64,000 nt of DNA from positions 1,178,001 to 1,242,000 of the forward strand of contig JADKFS010000001.1 of assembly GCA_016717335.1 (NCBI GenBank), given 5' to 3'. Source of the DNA: Candidatus Ribeiella danica (GTDB taxonomy: Bacteria > Chloroflexota > Chloroflexia > Chloroflexales > Roseiflexaceae). The notes beneath the pieces were generated by a model. That model had not been told where the DNA came from. It did not search any database and saw only the letters and a program-made list of their open reading frames with translations. Positions 43,083-51,613 of the stretch are shown here, in pieces (the first letter of the stretch is position 1; the number at the start of each line of letters is the position of its first letter). The position numbers were made by a program, and so were the translations under genes.

Positions 43083-44054
43083 ATGAGCATGCTTCCGCCG
43101 CTGACCCTTGAGCGCCGGCTCGACAGCCGGATCTGGGGCGGCCACACGCTCGGCCCGTGGCTTGGGCTGGCAGACGCGCCGCCGCAGCTGGCCGAGTCGT
43201 GGCAGGTCTACGAGCACAACCGCGTCGTCGGCGGGCCGCACGCCGGCCGGCAGCTCGCCGAGCTGGTGACCGAGTACGGCGCGGCGCTGGTCGGCGCGCG
43301 CAGCTTCGCGCGCTTCGGCGCCGACTTCCCGCTGCTGGCCAAGTTCATCGACGCCGCCGACCACCTGTCGGTCCAGGTCCACCCCGACGACAAGTACGCC
43401 CACGCGGTCGAGGCCGCCAGCGGCTTCCAGGGCAAGACCGAGGCCTGGTACATCCTGCACGCCGAGCCTGGCGCCGACCTGATCCACGGCCTGGTCGCGC
43501 CGAGCAGCCGCGAGGAGGTCGCCGCCGCGCTGGCCAGCCGCTCGCTGCTGAGCCTGCTGCGGCGCGTGCCGGCCCGCGCCGGCGACACGATCTTCGTGCC
43601 GGCCGGGACGATCCACGCGATCGACGCCGGGGTCATGCTGTTCGAGATCCAGCAGAAGTCCGACCTGACCTACCGGGTCTACGACTACGATCGCCGCGAC
43701 ACGCAGGGGCAGCCGCGCGAGCTGCACATCGAGCGCGCGCTCGACGTGCTCGACTACGCCGCGGCGCCGCCGGCGCTGGTCGAGCCGCGCCGGATCGACG
43801 AGGCGCGCACGCTGCTGGTGACCTGCCCATACTTCGCGATGGAGCGCTGGAGCCTCGCCGCGCCGCTGCGGGCCGGCACGACGCCCGAGAGCTTCGAGAT
43901 CCTGACGGCGATCGACGGCGCGGCCGAGCTGGAGTGGAAAGACGGAGCGCTGCGCCTGGCGCGCGGCGAGTCGGTCGTGCTGCCGGCCAGCCTGGGCGGC
44001 TACCAGCTCTCGCCCGAGGGCAGCGCGACGCTGCTGCGCTGCTACGTGCCCTAG
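43083..44054 (+). CDS. manA: Mannose-6-phosphate isomerase, class I (short form)
   Basis: 323 residues, a usual length for bacterial short-form enzymes. Metal and active-site motifs are present: LSVQVHPDDKYAHAV, KTEAWYIL, then FVPAGTIHAIDAGVMLFEIQ and the late SDLTYRVYDYDR. It interconverts fructose-6-phosphate and mannose-6-phosphate. Together with the phosphomutase encoded next it would supply mannose-1-phosphate for GDP-mannose and envelope sugars. Confidence 0.95.
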   Translation: MSMLPPLTLERRLDSRIWGGHTLGPWLGLADAPPQLAESWQVYEHNRVVGGPHAGRQLAELVTEYGAALVGARSFARFGADFPLLAKFIDAADHLSVQVHPDDKYAHAVEAASGFQGKTEAWYILHAEPGADLIHGLVAPSSREEVAAALASRSLLSLLRRVPARAGDTIFVPAGTIHAIDAGVMLFEIQQKSDLTYRVYDYDRRDTQGQPRELHIERALDVLDYAAAPPALVEPRRIDEARTLLVTCPYFAMERWSLAAPLRAGTTPESFEILTAIDGAAELEWKDGALRLARGESVVLPASLGGYQLSPEGSATLLRCYVP

Positions 44055-44365
44055 CGCAATTGCAGATTGCAGATTGCGCCTGGCGCATATGGATCTGGCG
44101 TCGTGATGCGGTCGCGGAGCGACCGCATCACGACGCCGACAAGAATCCCCCTCTCCCGCGCGCGGGAGAGGCGGGCAAGGGGGGTGAGGGCCGACTTTAC
44201 ACGAGCCTTGGGGGCATCATGAAACCTTGACGGAACGCACGCTTTAAGCTACCATCCTGGCTACCAGAACGCGCAAGAAACAACAAGCGAACGACGGCCC
44301 GATCCGGGGCTCCTCGCTCGTCGCTTATCGCTCACCATTGAGATCGCTCAGCTAAGGATCTACCG
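44055..44365. repeat. Gap with paired hairpins and promoter
   Basis: GCAGATT repeats (44060-44080); a long inverted repeat with GGCGTCGTGATGCGGTCGCG and its partner CGACCGCATCACGACGCC (about 44098-44141); then CCTCTCCCGCGCGCGGGAGA (44151-44170). A promoter follows at 44227-44255. Confidence 0.7.
44227..44255 (+). promoter_or_regulatory. Sigma70-type promoter for the phosphomutase operon
   Basis: TTGACG (44227-44232), 17 bases, TACCAT (44250-44255). It lies about 110 bases before ATG 44366. Confidence 0.5.
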
Positions 44366-45763
44366 ATGACGTACGCCGTCAACCCGACGATCTTTCGCGC
44401 CTACGATATCCGCGGCGTGGTGGACGTCGACCTCTCCGAGCAGGTCTACCAGACGCTCGGCCGCGCCGCCGGGACGTACTTCCGCCGGCGAGACGCCGGC
44501 CAGAGCCGGCCGCGGATCGTGGTCGGGCGCGACGCGCGGCTCACCTCGCCGGCCTACACCGCCGCGCTGATCGCCGGCCTGCGCGGCACCGGCTGCGACG
44601 TCGTCGACGTCGGCATGGTCCCGACGCCGCTGATGTACTTCGCGCTGGCCTACCTCAGAGCCGACGGCGGCGCGGTCGTCTCGGCCAGCCATAACCCGCC
44701 CGAGTTCAACGGCCTCAAGCTGCGCCAGTCCGACCCGCGCTTCGGCGGCGAGCCGCTCGACAGCGCGCAGATCCAGCAGGTCGCGCGGCTGGCCAACGGC
44801 GGCGACTTCGAGGCTGGCGACGGCGGGTACGAGCAGGTCGACGTCGCCGATGCCTACGTGCAGGACGTCGCGCGGCTGCTCAGGCTGGAGCGCCCGATTA
44901 AGATCGTGCTCGACGGCGGCAACGGCTCGGGCGGCCCGCTCGGCCTGCGCACGTTCGAGGCGATCGGCTGCGAGGTCGTGCCGCTGTACATCGAGCCGGA
45001 CGGCACCTTTCCCAACCACCACCCCGACCCGCTCAAGGAGGAGAACCTGCGCGGCCTGATCCGGGCGGTGCGCGCGCACGGCGCCGCGCTCGGCATCGGC
45101 CTCGACGGCGACGGCGACCGGCTCGGCGTGGTGGACGGCCAGGGCGGCATGATCTTCGCCGACCGCTACCTGATCGTGCTGGCGCGCCACGTGCTGGCGC
45201 GCGGCCCGGCCCCGATTGTCTTCGACGTGAAGTGCAGCACCGTGCTGCGCGACGCGATCCTCGAGTTTGGCGGCACGCCGGTGATGTGGAAGACCGGCTA
45301 CACCAACGGCTCGGCCAAGATGCGCGAGGTCGGCGCGCCGCTGGCCGGCGAGCTGAGCGGCCACGTCATGACCGATATCGAGCATCACGCCTTCGACGAC
45401 GGGACCTTCGCCGGCTGCTACCTGCTGAAGGCGCTGGAGCAGAGCGGCCAGACCCTCGAGCAGGCGCTGGAGCCCTACCCCGCGCTGCCATCCGCGCCCG
45501 AGGGCCGGCTGAACTTCGACGAGGCCTACAAGTTCCAGGTGATCGACCACCTGCGCGACACCTTCGCCGGCGCCTACCCGGTCGCTGATGTCGACGGCGT
45601 GCGGGTCGACTTCGGCGACGGCTGGGGCCTGGTGCGCGCCTCCAACACCGAGCCGGCCATCACCACCCGCTTCGAGGCGCAGACCTTCGAGCGCGCGGCC
45701 GCGATCCGCGACCTGATGCTCGGCGCCGTCGCCGAGTTCAAACGCCTCCACAACCTAACCTAA
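44366..45763 (+). CDS. Phosphomannomutase/phosphoglucomutase
   Basis: 465 residues with all four domains: the phosphoserine loop VVSASHNPPEFNGLKL, metal loop GIGLDGDGDRLGVVD, sugar loop AGELSGHVM and phosphate-binding loop VRASNTEPAITTRFE. It interconverts hexose-6- and hexose-1-phosphates. It follows the mannose-6-phosphate isomerase gene, so a mannose role is likely. It has its own promoter upstream. Confidence 0.96.
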   Translation: MTYAVNPTIFRAYDIRGVVDVDLSEQVYQTLGRAAGTYFRRRDAGQSRPRIVVGRDARLTSPAYTAALIAGLRGTGCDVVDVGMVPTPLMYFALAYLRADGGAVVSASHNPPEFNGLKLRQSDPRFGGEPLDSAQIQQVARLANGGDFEAGDGGYEQVDVADAYVQDVARLLRLERPIKIVLDGGNGSGGPLGLRTFEAIGCEVVPLYIEPDGTFPNHHPDPLKEENLRGLIRAVRAHGAALGIGLDGDGDRLGVVDGQGGMIFADRYLIVLARHVLARGPAPIVFDVKCSTVLRDAILEFGGTPVMWKTGYTNGSAKMREVGAPLAGELSGHVMTDIEHHAFDDGTFAGCYLLKALEQSGQTLEQALEPYPALPSAPEGRLNFDEAYKFQVIDHLRDTFAGAYPVADVDGVRVDFGDGWGLVRASNTEPAITTRFEAQTFERAAAIRDLMLGAVAEFKRLHNLT

Positions 45764-45820
45764 TTGTAGCTTGCAGATTATCACGAGTCTACAATCTACA
45801 ATCTACAACCTGAAATCACT

Positions 45821-46954
45821 ATGCCACAACGCCGCCTGGTCCGACAGCAATGGGAAGGGATCTACACCGCCGACTTCACGCTGGACGGCGTGGAGCGGCG
45901 CTGTCGCCGGCTGGCCGAGACGCTGCGGGTGAGCCGCTGGTCCTGCCTGGTCGCGCACGACACCCGCTTCATGGCCGGGCAGTTCGCGCGCTACGCCTAC
46001 CGGCTGCTCGAGTCCAGCGGCGTCCAGGTCAGCTTCTGCCCGACCCCCGCGCCGATCCCGTCGGTCGAGCTGGCGCTCGAGCAGCGCCGCGCCGACACCG
46101 CGCTGCTGATCTCGGCCGGCAATCGGCCATTCTGGTACAGCGGCATGATCGTGCTCGCGCCGTCGTCCGACCGGTTGCTGCTGGAGGATAGCCAGCTCTC
46201 GGCGAGCCCGAGCGAGCCGGCGATCCTGTTCCCGACGCTCACGCTCGACGGCGGGGACCGCACCCAGATCGACCTGCGCGCACCCTACCTGGAGGCGCTC
46301 CGCGCGACGGTGGACGTCGAGCTGATCCGCCGCGCGACCCTGACCGTCTTCGTCGACCCGATGAACGGCACCACCAGCGGCTACGTGCCAGCCGCGCTTG
46401 GCGAGGGTGGCCAGACCAAAGCGATCGAGATCAACCGCGAGACCGACCCGCTGTTTGGCCGCCAGCCGCCCCAGCCGTCCGAGGCCGGGCTGAACCGTCT
46501 GCGCAAGCTCGTGAAAGAGAGCGACTCGCATATGGGCGTCGCGCTCTCGGCCGATGGGCGCGCGATCAGCGTGGCCGACAACACCGGCGAGATCGTGCCC
46601 GCGCTCGACCTCACGCTGCTGCTGGCGCACTACCTCAACCACCAGCACCGCCAGCGCGGCCTGGTCGTCGCGCCGCTGCCGCCCGACGGCGTGCGGCCGG
46701 CCAGCCTGGGCCAGTGGGAGTCCGCGACCGGGCTGAAGGTCGAGCTGACCGCCGACCCGGCCGCGCGCATCGCCGACGTGCTGGCGCAGGACCGCAACGG
46801 CCTGCTCGTGGGCGTCACGTCGGCCGGCGAGATCACGCTTGGCCGCTACGGCACCTCGCCCGACGCGACGCTCGTCGCGCTCATGCTGATCGAGATCGCC
46901 GCGCGCTATGGCGGGAAGCTGCTCGCCCTGGTCGAAGAAGCCAAGAAAGCCTGA
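45821..46954 (+). CDS. Degenerate hexose-phosphate mutase-like protein
   Basis: 377 residues, shorter than a mutase because the C-terminal phosphate-binding domain is lacking. The phosphoserine loop is replaced by ISAGNRPFWYSG (normally SASHNP) and the metal loop by LSADGRAISVADNTGE (normally DGDGDR). Folding blocks such as SRWSCLVAHDTRF and FVDPMNGTTSGYV still match. It is therefore unlikely to be a mutase and may regulate or bind sugar phosphates. It sits between the true mutase and a YvcK-like membrane protein. Confidence 0.7.
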   Translation: MPQRRLVRQQWEGIYTADFTLDGVERRCRRLAETLRVSRWSCLVAHDTRFMAGQFARYAYRLLESSGVQVSFCPTPAPIPSVELALEQRRADTALLISAGNRPFWYSGMIVLAPSSDRLLLEDSQLSASPSEPAILFPTLTLDGGDRTQIDLRAPYLEALRATVDVELIRRATLTVFVDPMNGTTSGYVPAALGEGGQTKAIEINRETDPLFGRQPPQPSEAGLNRLRKLVKESDSHMGVALSADGRAISVADNTGEIVPALDLTLLLAHYLNHQHRQRGLVVAPLPPDGVRPASLGQWESATGLKVELTADPAARIADVLAQDRNGLLVGVTSAGEITLGRYGTSPDATLVALMLIEIAARYGGKLLALVEEAKKA

Positions 46955-47005
46955 CGTGCCGTGCGACGCCAGGCCCTCGGAGCCCAGACCTGAAGTGGAA
47001 AGCTC

Positions 47006-48196
47006 ATGCAGGCACTCGTAAAGCGACTCTCCGCGCTGCGCTACCTGGCCAGGCCGCTCGCACTGGCCTCGCTCGGGCTTGTCCTGATCTCGATCGGGAT
47101 CGCCTACTTCGTGATCATTCTCTACCGCACCGCCCAGCTGCCGGAGTTCTTCTACTACCTCACGCTCCAGTTTCTCGACCGCTGGGTGCGCGGCGTCGTC
47201 CTGGTGGTCGCGGGGCTGGTCGTGCTGGCGGTCGGGGTATGGCAGCTGAGCAGCATGGCCGTCATCCCGCTCACCGCCAAGCCCGGCAGCGAGGACGAGC
47301 TGGTGCTCGGCTATCGCCGCGCCATCCGGCCGCCGCGCATCACCGTGCTCTCCGGCGGCGCGGGGATCCTGATCCTCGCCAGCCTCGGGCGCTACGCCAG
47401 CCGCCTGACATGCATCACCCCGGTGCAGGACCCGGTCGAGTACTACTACCGCGCCTCCAGCCTGTACAACTTCGAGAACGTGATCTTTGTCCCGCCCATC
47501 CCGACCCAGCTGCAGGTCGAGGTCGCGCTGGACGACGGGACGCGCCACAATATCAAAGAGAATGTCTCGCATGAGGCACGGCTGGCGGCACGCCACGTGG
47601 AGCACGTGCAGCTGGTCGACGACCAGGGCGAGGGCGCGACCCAGCACACGATCTTTCGCCAGGCGCTCGACGCGATCGGCCAGGCCGACGCGATCGTGCT
47701 CGGGCCGGGCAGCCTGTTCGAGAGCATTCTGCCGAACCTGCTGGTGCCCGAGCTGCGCGAGGCGGTGCAGCGCAGCAAGGCCCGCAAGATCTATATCTGC
47801 AGCCTGATGACCGAGCCGGGGCTCACCAGCGGCTTCGCGGTCGCCGACCACATTCGCCAGATCGTGCGCTACGGCGGCTTCGCGCCCGACTACGTGCTGG
47901 TCAACGCGCAGCGGATCGACCCGGAGGTGCGCCAGATCTACGAGGCCGCCAACCAGTCGCCGGTCTACCTCAACCCGGAGGAGTACGAGGAGACGATCGT
48001 CAGCGCAACCGACCGCGTTACCGCGCGCGATGTCGTGGTCGAGGGGTCGGTCGTGATCGAGGCCGACCTGGCGACCTCGGTGGTGCAGCTGACTGCGTCG
48101 CTCGACCACCCCGGCGAGGGCCGCACCGTGCGCGTGCTGCGCCACGACCCCGATAAGCTCGCCGCCGCGATCCTTGAGATCTTGCGCCGCGAGTAG
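47006..48196 (+). CDS. Membrane-anchored, divergent YvcK/CofD-like protein
   Basis: 396 residues. Two N-terminal membrane helices (about 15-40 and 60-80) precede a YvcK-like domain. Retained parts are ITVLSGGAGILILASLGRYA, QADAIVLGPGSLFESILPNL, KIYICSLMTEPG and DYVLVNAQRI. The family block with DDGGSSGRLR and PPGDxR is missing; in its place is a stretch with VQDPVEYYYRAS. It may bind a nucleotide sugar at the membrane rather than act like canonical YvcK. A second, soluble YvcK-like gene lies at 49990. Confidence 0.75.
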   Translation: MQALVKRLSALRYLARPLALASLGLVLISIGIAYFVIILYRTAQLPEFFYYLTLQFLDRWVRGVVLVVAGLVVLAVGVWQLSSMAVIPLTAKPGSEDELVLGYRRAIRPPRITVLSGGAGILILASLGRYASRLTCITPVQDPVEYYYRASSLYNFENVIFVPPIPTQLQVEVALDDGTRHNIKENVSHEARLAARHVEHVQLVDDQGEGATQHTIFRQALDAIGQADAIVLGPGSLFESILPNLLVPELREAVQRSKARKIYICSLMTEPGLTSGFAVADHIRQIVRYGGFAPDYVLVNAQRIDPEVRQIYEAANQSPVYLNPEEYEETIVSATDRVTARDVVVEGSVVIEADLATSVVQLTASLDHPGEGRTVRVLRHDPDKLAAAILEILRRE

Positions 48197-48361
48197 TCGC
48201 GGTGACAGGGTGACAGGGTGACAAGGTGACACGTACCTTTGGGGCGTGGGGCGTGGGGCTCAGCTTGTCTCCGTGTCTCTGTGTCTCTGTGTCTCCGTGT
48301 CTCCGTTGGGGCGTGGGGTTCGGCTTGTCTCTGTGTCTCCGTGTCAGGTAGTCAGGGAATC
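48197..48361. repeat. GTGACAGG and GTGTCTCT repeats
   Basis: 165 bases of 8-bp tandem repeats upstream of the nucleotidyltransferase gene; no other feature seen. Confidence 0.75.
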
Positions 48362-49753
48362 ATGAGTGAAACAGTCACGCTATTCGAGGACGAGGGCTTC
48401 CGCCCGTTCCTGCCGCTGTCCTACTCGCGCCCGGTGTTCGACATGCGCTGTGGGCTGTACACGCTGCGCGAGCGTCTGGCGGCGCAGATCGGCCGCCCGC
48501 CGACCGCGATCTCGCGGACGCACCTGGCGGTCAGCTATGGCGCCGGGCGCTGGCCGCTCGGCCTGCTGAGCGAGAGCGCGCCGGTCACGTTCGTCAACGG
48601 CCGCGCGCTCGACCTGCCCTGGCTGCCCGGCCTGCTCGCCGCGCCGATCAACACGGTCTACGTCGCGGACGCCGACCCGCGCGTGCTCGGCGGGCCGGCG
48701 CTGCTCGGCGCGCGCCTCTCGCCGGCCCTGGCGAGCGCGGTCCTGCTCAACCTGCTGGAGCAGCAGGCCGCCGCCGCGCTGGACGAGCTGCGCCGCTTCG
48801 TGCGCGTCGTCGAGGTCGAGGCGCGCCTGCTGACCTTCCCGTGGGACCTGATCACCTCGAACGGCGAGCAGATCGTGCGCGACCTGCCCGTGCTGGCCAG
48901 GCAGACCGGCTGGCCCACCGCCGCCGAGCGCCCGCCGGCCGATCGGTCGGTGGTCGTCTACAACCCGGACCAGGTCTACCTGCACCCGCAGGCCCAGCTC
49001 GACGGGCCGCTGGTGCTCGACGCGCGCGACGGCCCGATTGTGATCGACGCGGCGCGTGTCGAGCCGTTCTCGTTCATCCAGGGGCCGGCCGCGGTCGGCG
49101 CTGGTGCGCTGATCTCCAGCGCGCGCATCCGCGGCGAGACGTCGATCGGGCCGGTCTGCCGGATCGGCGGCGAGGTCGAGGCGTCGATCGTCCAGGGCTA
49201 CAGCAACAAGCACCACGACGGCTTCCTGGGCCACTCGTACCTCGGCGAGTGGGTCAACGTCGGCGCGATGACCACCAACAGCGACCTGAAGAACACCTAC
49301 GGCTCGATCCGGGTCGCGCTCGAAGGCCTCGGCCAGGTCGACAGCGGCGTGCTCAAGCTCGGCTGCTTTCTGGCCGATCACGTCAAGCTGGGCATCGGGC
49401 TGCACCTGAACGGCGGCTCGGTGATCGGCACCGGCTCGAACATCTTTGGGGTGCATGTCACGCCGAAGACCATTCCGCCGTTCACCTGGGGCGGCGAGGT
49501 GTTCCGCGAGTACCGGATCGACGGCATGATCGACGTGGCGCGCAAGGTGATGGGCCGCCGCAAGCTCACGCTCGCGCACGACTACGAGACGATGCTGCGC
49601 GACGTCTTCGCGATGACGCGCGGCAGCCGCGCCGAGATCGCCGCCGGCGGTAAGCCGCGCGCCGCCTCGCCCGGCTCGCTGGCCGAGGGCGAGGCGCTGC
49701 TCGCGCGCGCCGAGGCCGACGCGATCCGCGCCTTCGAGCCGGTTCGGCGCTGA
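48362..49753 (+). CDS. Sugar nucleotidyltransferase-like protein (NTP_transf_4) with hexapeptide repeats
   Basis: 463 residues from ATG 48362. The N-terminus matches the NTP_transf_4 type: FRPFLPLSYSRPVFDMRCGL and the following YTLRERL. A left-handed beta-helix (about 210-400) has AVGAGALISSARIRGETSIG and SNKHHDGFLGHSYLGEWVNV with many GxxxxI-type steps. Bifunctional GlmU-like proteins of this family activate sugar phosphates and acetylate them. The substrate is unknown. It lies between the two YvcK-like genes in the sugar cluster. Confidence 0.85.
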   Translation: MSETVTLFEDEGFRPFLPLSYSRPVFDMRCGLYTLRERLAAQIGRPPTAISRTHLAVSYGAGRWPLGLLSESAPVTFVNGRALDLPWLPGLLAAPINTVYVADADPRVLGGPALLGARLSPALASAVLLNLLEQQAAAALDELRRFVRVVEVEARLLTFPWDLITSNGEQIVRDLPVLARQTGWPTAAERPPADRSVVVYNPDQVYLHPQAQLDGPLVLDARDGPIVIDAARVEPFSFIQGPAAVGAGALISSARIRGETSIGPVCRIGGEVEASIVQGYSNKHHDGFLGHSYLGEWVNVGAMTTNSDLKNTYGSIRVALEGLGQVDSGVLKLGCFLADHVKLGIGLHLNGGSVIGTGSNIFGVHVTPKTIPPFTWGGEVFREYRIDGMIDVARKVMGRRKLTLAHDYETMLRDVFAMTRGSRAEIAAGGKPRAASPGSLAEGEALLARAEADAIRAFEPVRR

Positions 49754-49989
49754 CGCCTTGGGGCTTGGGCGTGACGGGGTGACAAGGTGACGTGCCTTTG
49801 GGGCTTGGGATTTGGGACTTGGGGCTTGGGCGCGACAAGGTGACAAGGTGACCGGGTGACCGAGTGATAGGGTATCGAATGCTGACCCCTGTCCCCTGTT
49901 CCCTGTTCCCTGTCCTTGGTCCTTGGTCCTTGGTCCATCGTCCATCGTCCATCGTCAAACAGGCAGCCGGCCAAACACGCAGAGATGCC
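49754..49989. repeat. Mosaic of 7-8 bp tandem repeats (inverted copy)
   Basis: Reverse complement of the 33,870-34,146 element, module for module: GGGGCTTG, GTGACAAG, the 23-base core (49864-49886), CCCTGTT, GTCCTTG, CATCGTC. Its orientation relative to the downstream gene is the same. Confidence 0.9.
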
Positions 49990-50985
49990 ATGCCAGAATC
50001 CAGCAAGCACATCGTAGCGATCGGCGGCGGCGGCGGGGCCGCACAGGTGCTCAGGGCCGCGCAGCCGTTCGCCGGGCGGCTTACCGCGATCGTCGCCGTG
50101 ACCGACACCGGCCGCTCGACCGGGCTGGCGCGCGCGATCGGCGGCATTCCCGCGCCGGGCGACCTGCGCGCGACCATCGCGACCTTTGCCACCGACCCGC
50201 TGTTCGCCCGGCTGCTGCAGCACCGCATGAGTGGGGCCGGCGTGCCCCAGCTCGAGGGTATGGCCTTCGGCAACCTGCTGATCGGCGCGCTCGCGCAGGT
50301 CATGGGCGACTTCGCCGGCGCGATCGCCCAGGTGTCGCACCTGGCCGGCTGCGCGGCCGAGGTCCTGCCGGTCGCGACGGCCGACACCCAGATCTGCGCA
50401 GAGCTGGCCGACGGCGCGGTCGTCGAGGGCGAGTTCGCCGTGCGCGGCCTGGGCAAGCCGCCGATCCGACGGCTGTTCCTGCGCGACGACGCGGCGGCCC
50501 ACCCGCCCGCGCTGGCAGCCATCCGTGCGGCCGACCTGGTCGTACTAGGACCGGGCAGCCTGTTCACCTCGGTGCTGGCAGGCCTGCTGTTCGGCGGCAT
50601 CGCCGCGGCGCTGCGCGCGGCGCGCGGCAAGGTGGTCTACATCTGCAACACCACCACCCAGCCGGGCCAGACCGACGGCTACGCCGCGCTCGACCATGTC
50701 CGGCGCGTCGTGGAGACGCTCGGCCCGGGCGCGCTCGACGCCGCGATCGTCAATCGCAGCCGGCTCGACCAGGCCGCGCTCGAGCAGTACGCCGCCGACG
50801 GCGTGTTCTTGCTCCAGCCCGACGACGCCGAGATCGCCGCGATCGGACGGCTGGGCGTCCGGCCGATCGTCCGCGAGCTGACCGAGCAGGTCGGCCCGAA
50901 GCGCGCGCTCTGGAATAAGCAGGACACTGTGCGTCACGACCCCGCCGCGCTCAGCGCGGTGATCGAGGAGCTACTGGAGCAATGA
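49990..50985 (+). CDS. yvcK: YvcK/CofD-like gluconeogenesis factor
   Basis: 331 residues from ATG 49990. The YvcK pattern is complete: VAIGGGGGAAQVLRAAQPFA, then AVTDTGRSTGLARAIGGIPA with PGDLRATIATFA, then EGMAFGNLLIGAL, VVLGPGSLFTSVLAGLL and VVYICNTTTQPGQTDGYAAL. YvcK proteins bind UDP-sugars and affect cell wall precursor synthesis in bacteria. The stop overlaps the Nudix start as ATGA. Confidence 0.92.
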   Translation: MPESSKHIVAIGGGGGAAQVLRAAQPFAGRLTAIVAVTDTGRSTGLARAIGGIPAPGDLRATIATFATDPLFARLLQHRMSGAGVPQLEGMAFGNLLIGALAQVMGDFAGAIAQVSHLAGCAAEVLPVATADTQICAELADGAVVEGEFAVRGLGKPPIRRLFLRDDAAAHPPALAAIRAADLVVLGPGSLFTSVLAGLLFGGIAAALRAARGKVVYICNTTTQPGQTDGYAALDHVRRVVETLGPGALDAAIVNRSRLDQAALEQYAADGVFLLQPDDAEIAAIGRLGVRPIVRELTEQVGPKRALWNKQDTVRHDPAALSAVIEELLEQ

Positions 50986-51494
50986 GCGAACACCCTCTCC
51001 AGGAGATCGCGTGGGCCGGCCGGCCCCTGACGGTGCGCTGGCTGCCGCCGCCCTTCGCGCCACCGCCCGAGCTGGTCACCCAAGCGTACGGCATCTGCTT
51101 CACCGAGCACCGCAAGATCGTGCTGGTGTCGACCGGCGGCGGGTATTGGAACCTGCCCGGCGGGACTCTCGAGCGCGGCGAGACGCCCGAGCAGGCGCTC
51201 GGGCGCGAGGTCTGGGAGGAGGCATGCGCGCGCGTGGTGCGCTCGCAGTACATCGGCTGCCAGCTGGTCGAAGACCCGCAGGCCGTCGACGGCCCGATCG
51301 CCTACTACCAGACCCGCTTCTGGGCCAGGGTCGAGATCTACCCATTCAAGCCGCAGTTCGAGACCGTCGAGCGCAAGCTGGTCGACCCGAATGAGCTGCT
51401 GGCCACGCTGGCGTGGGGCGAGGCGCCGAACGCCAAGATCATCCTCGACTGCGGCATCACGGTCGAGAACCGCAACGGCGGCGGCTGCCTCTAA
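50982..51494 (+). CDS. Nudix hydrolase
   Basis: 170 residues. The Nudix box is GGTLERGETPEQALGREVWE followed by EACARV, fitting GX5EX7REUXEEXGU except that Ala and Cys stand near the final Gly. It hydrolyses a nucleoside diphosphate linked to another group; the substrate is unknown. It is translationally coupled to yvcK, so a nucleotide-sugar substrate is possible. Confidence 0.92.
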   Translation: MSEHPLQEIAWAGRPLTVRWLPPPFAPPPELVTQAYGICFTEHRKIVLVSTGGGYWNLPGGTLERGETPEQALGREVWEEACARVVRSQYIGCQLVEDPQAVDGPIAYYQTRFWARVEIYPFKPQFETVERKLVDPNELLATLAWGEAPNAKIILDCGITVENRNGGGCL

Positions 51495-51613
51495 TAGATC
51501 TGCCCACTCCCGTAGTGACCGGGGCAAAAGAAGCTGGCAGCGCGCTTGAGCAGATCGCTGTACCGACTACCGACTACCGACTACCGACTACTGACCACTG
51601 GCACGAGCACACT
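51495..51613. repeat. GACTACC heptamer run
   Basis: ACCGACT repeats at about 51560-51600 before the oxidoreductase gene. No ribosome binding site of note. Confidence 0.6.
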
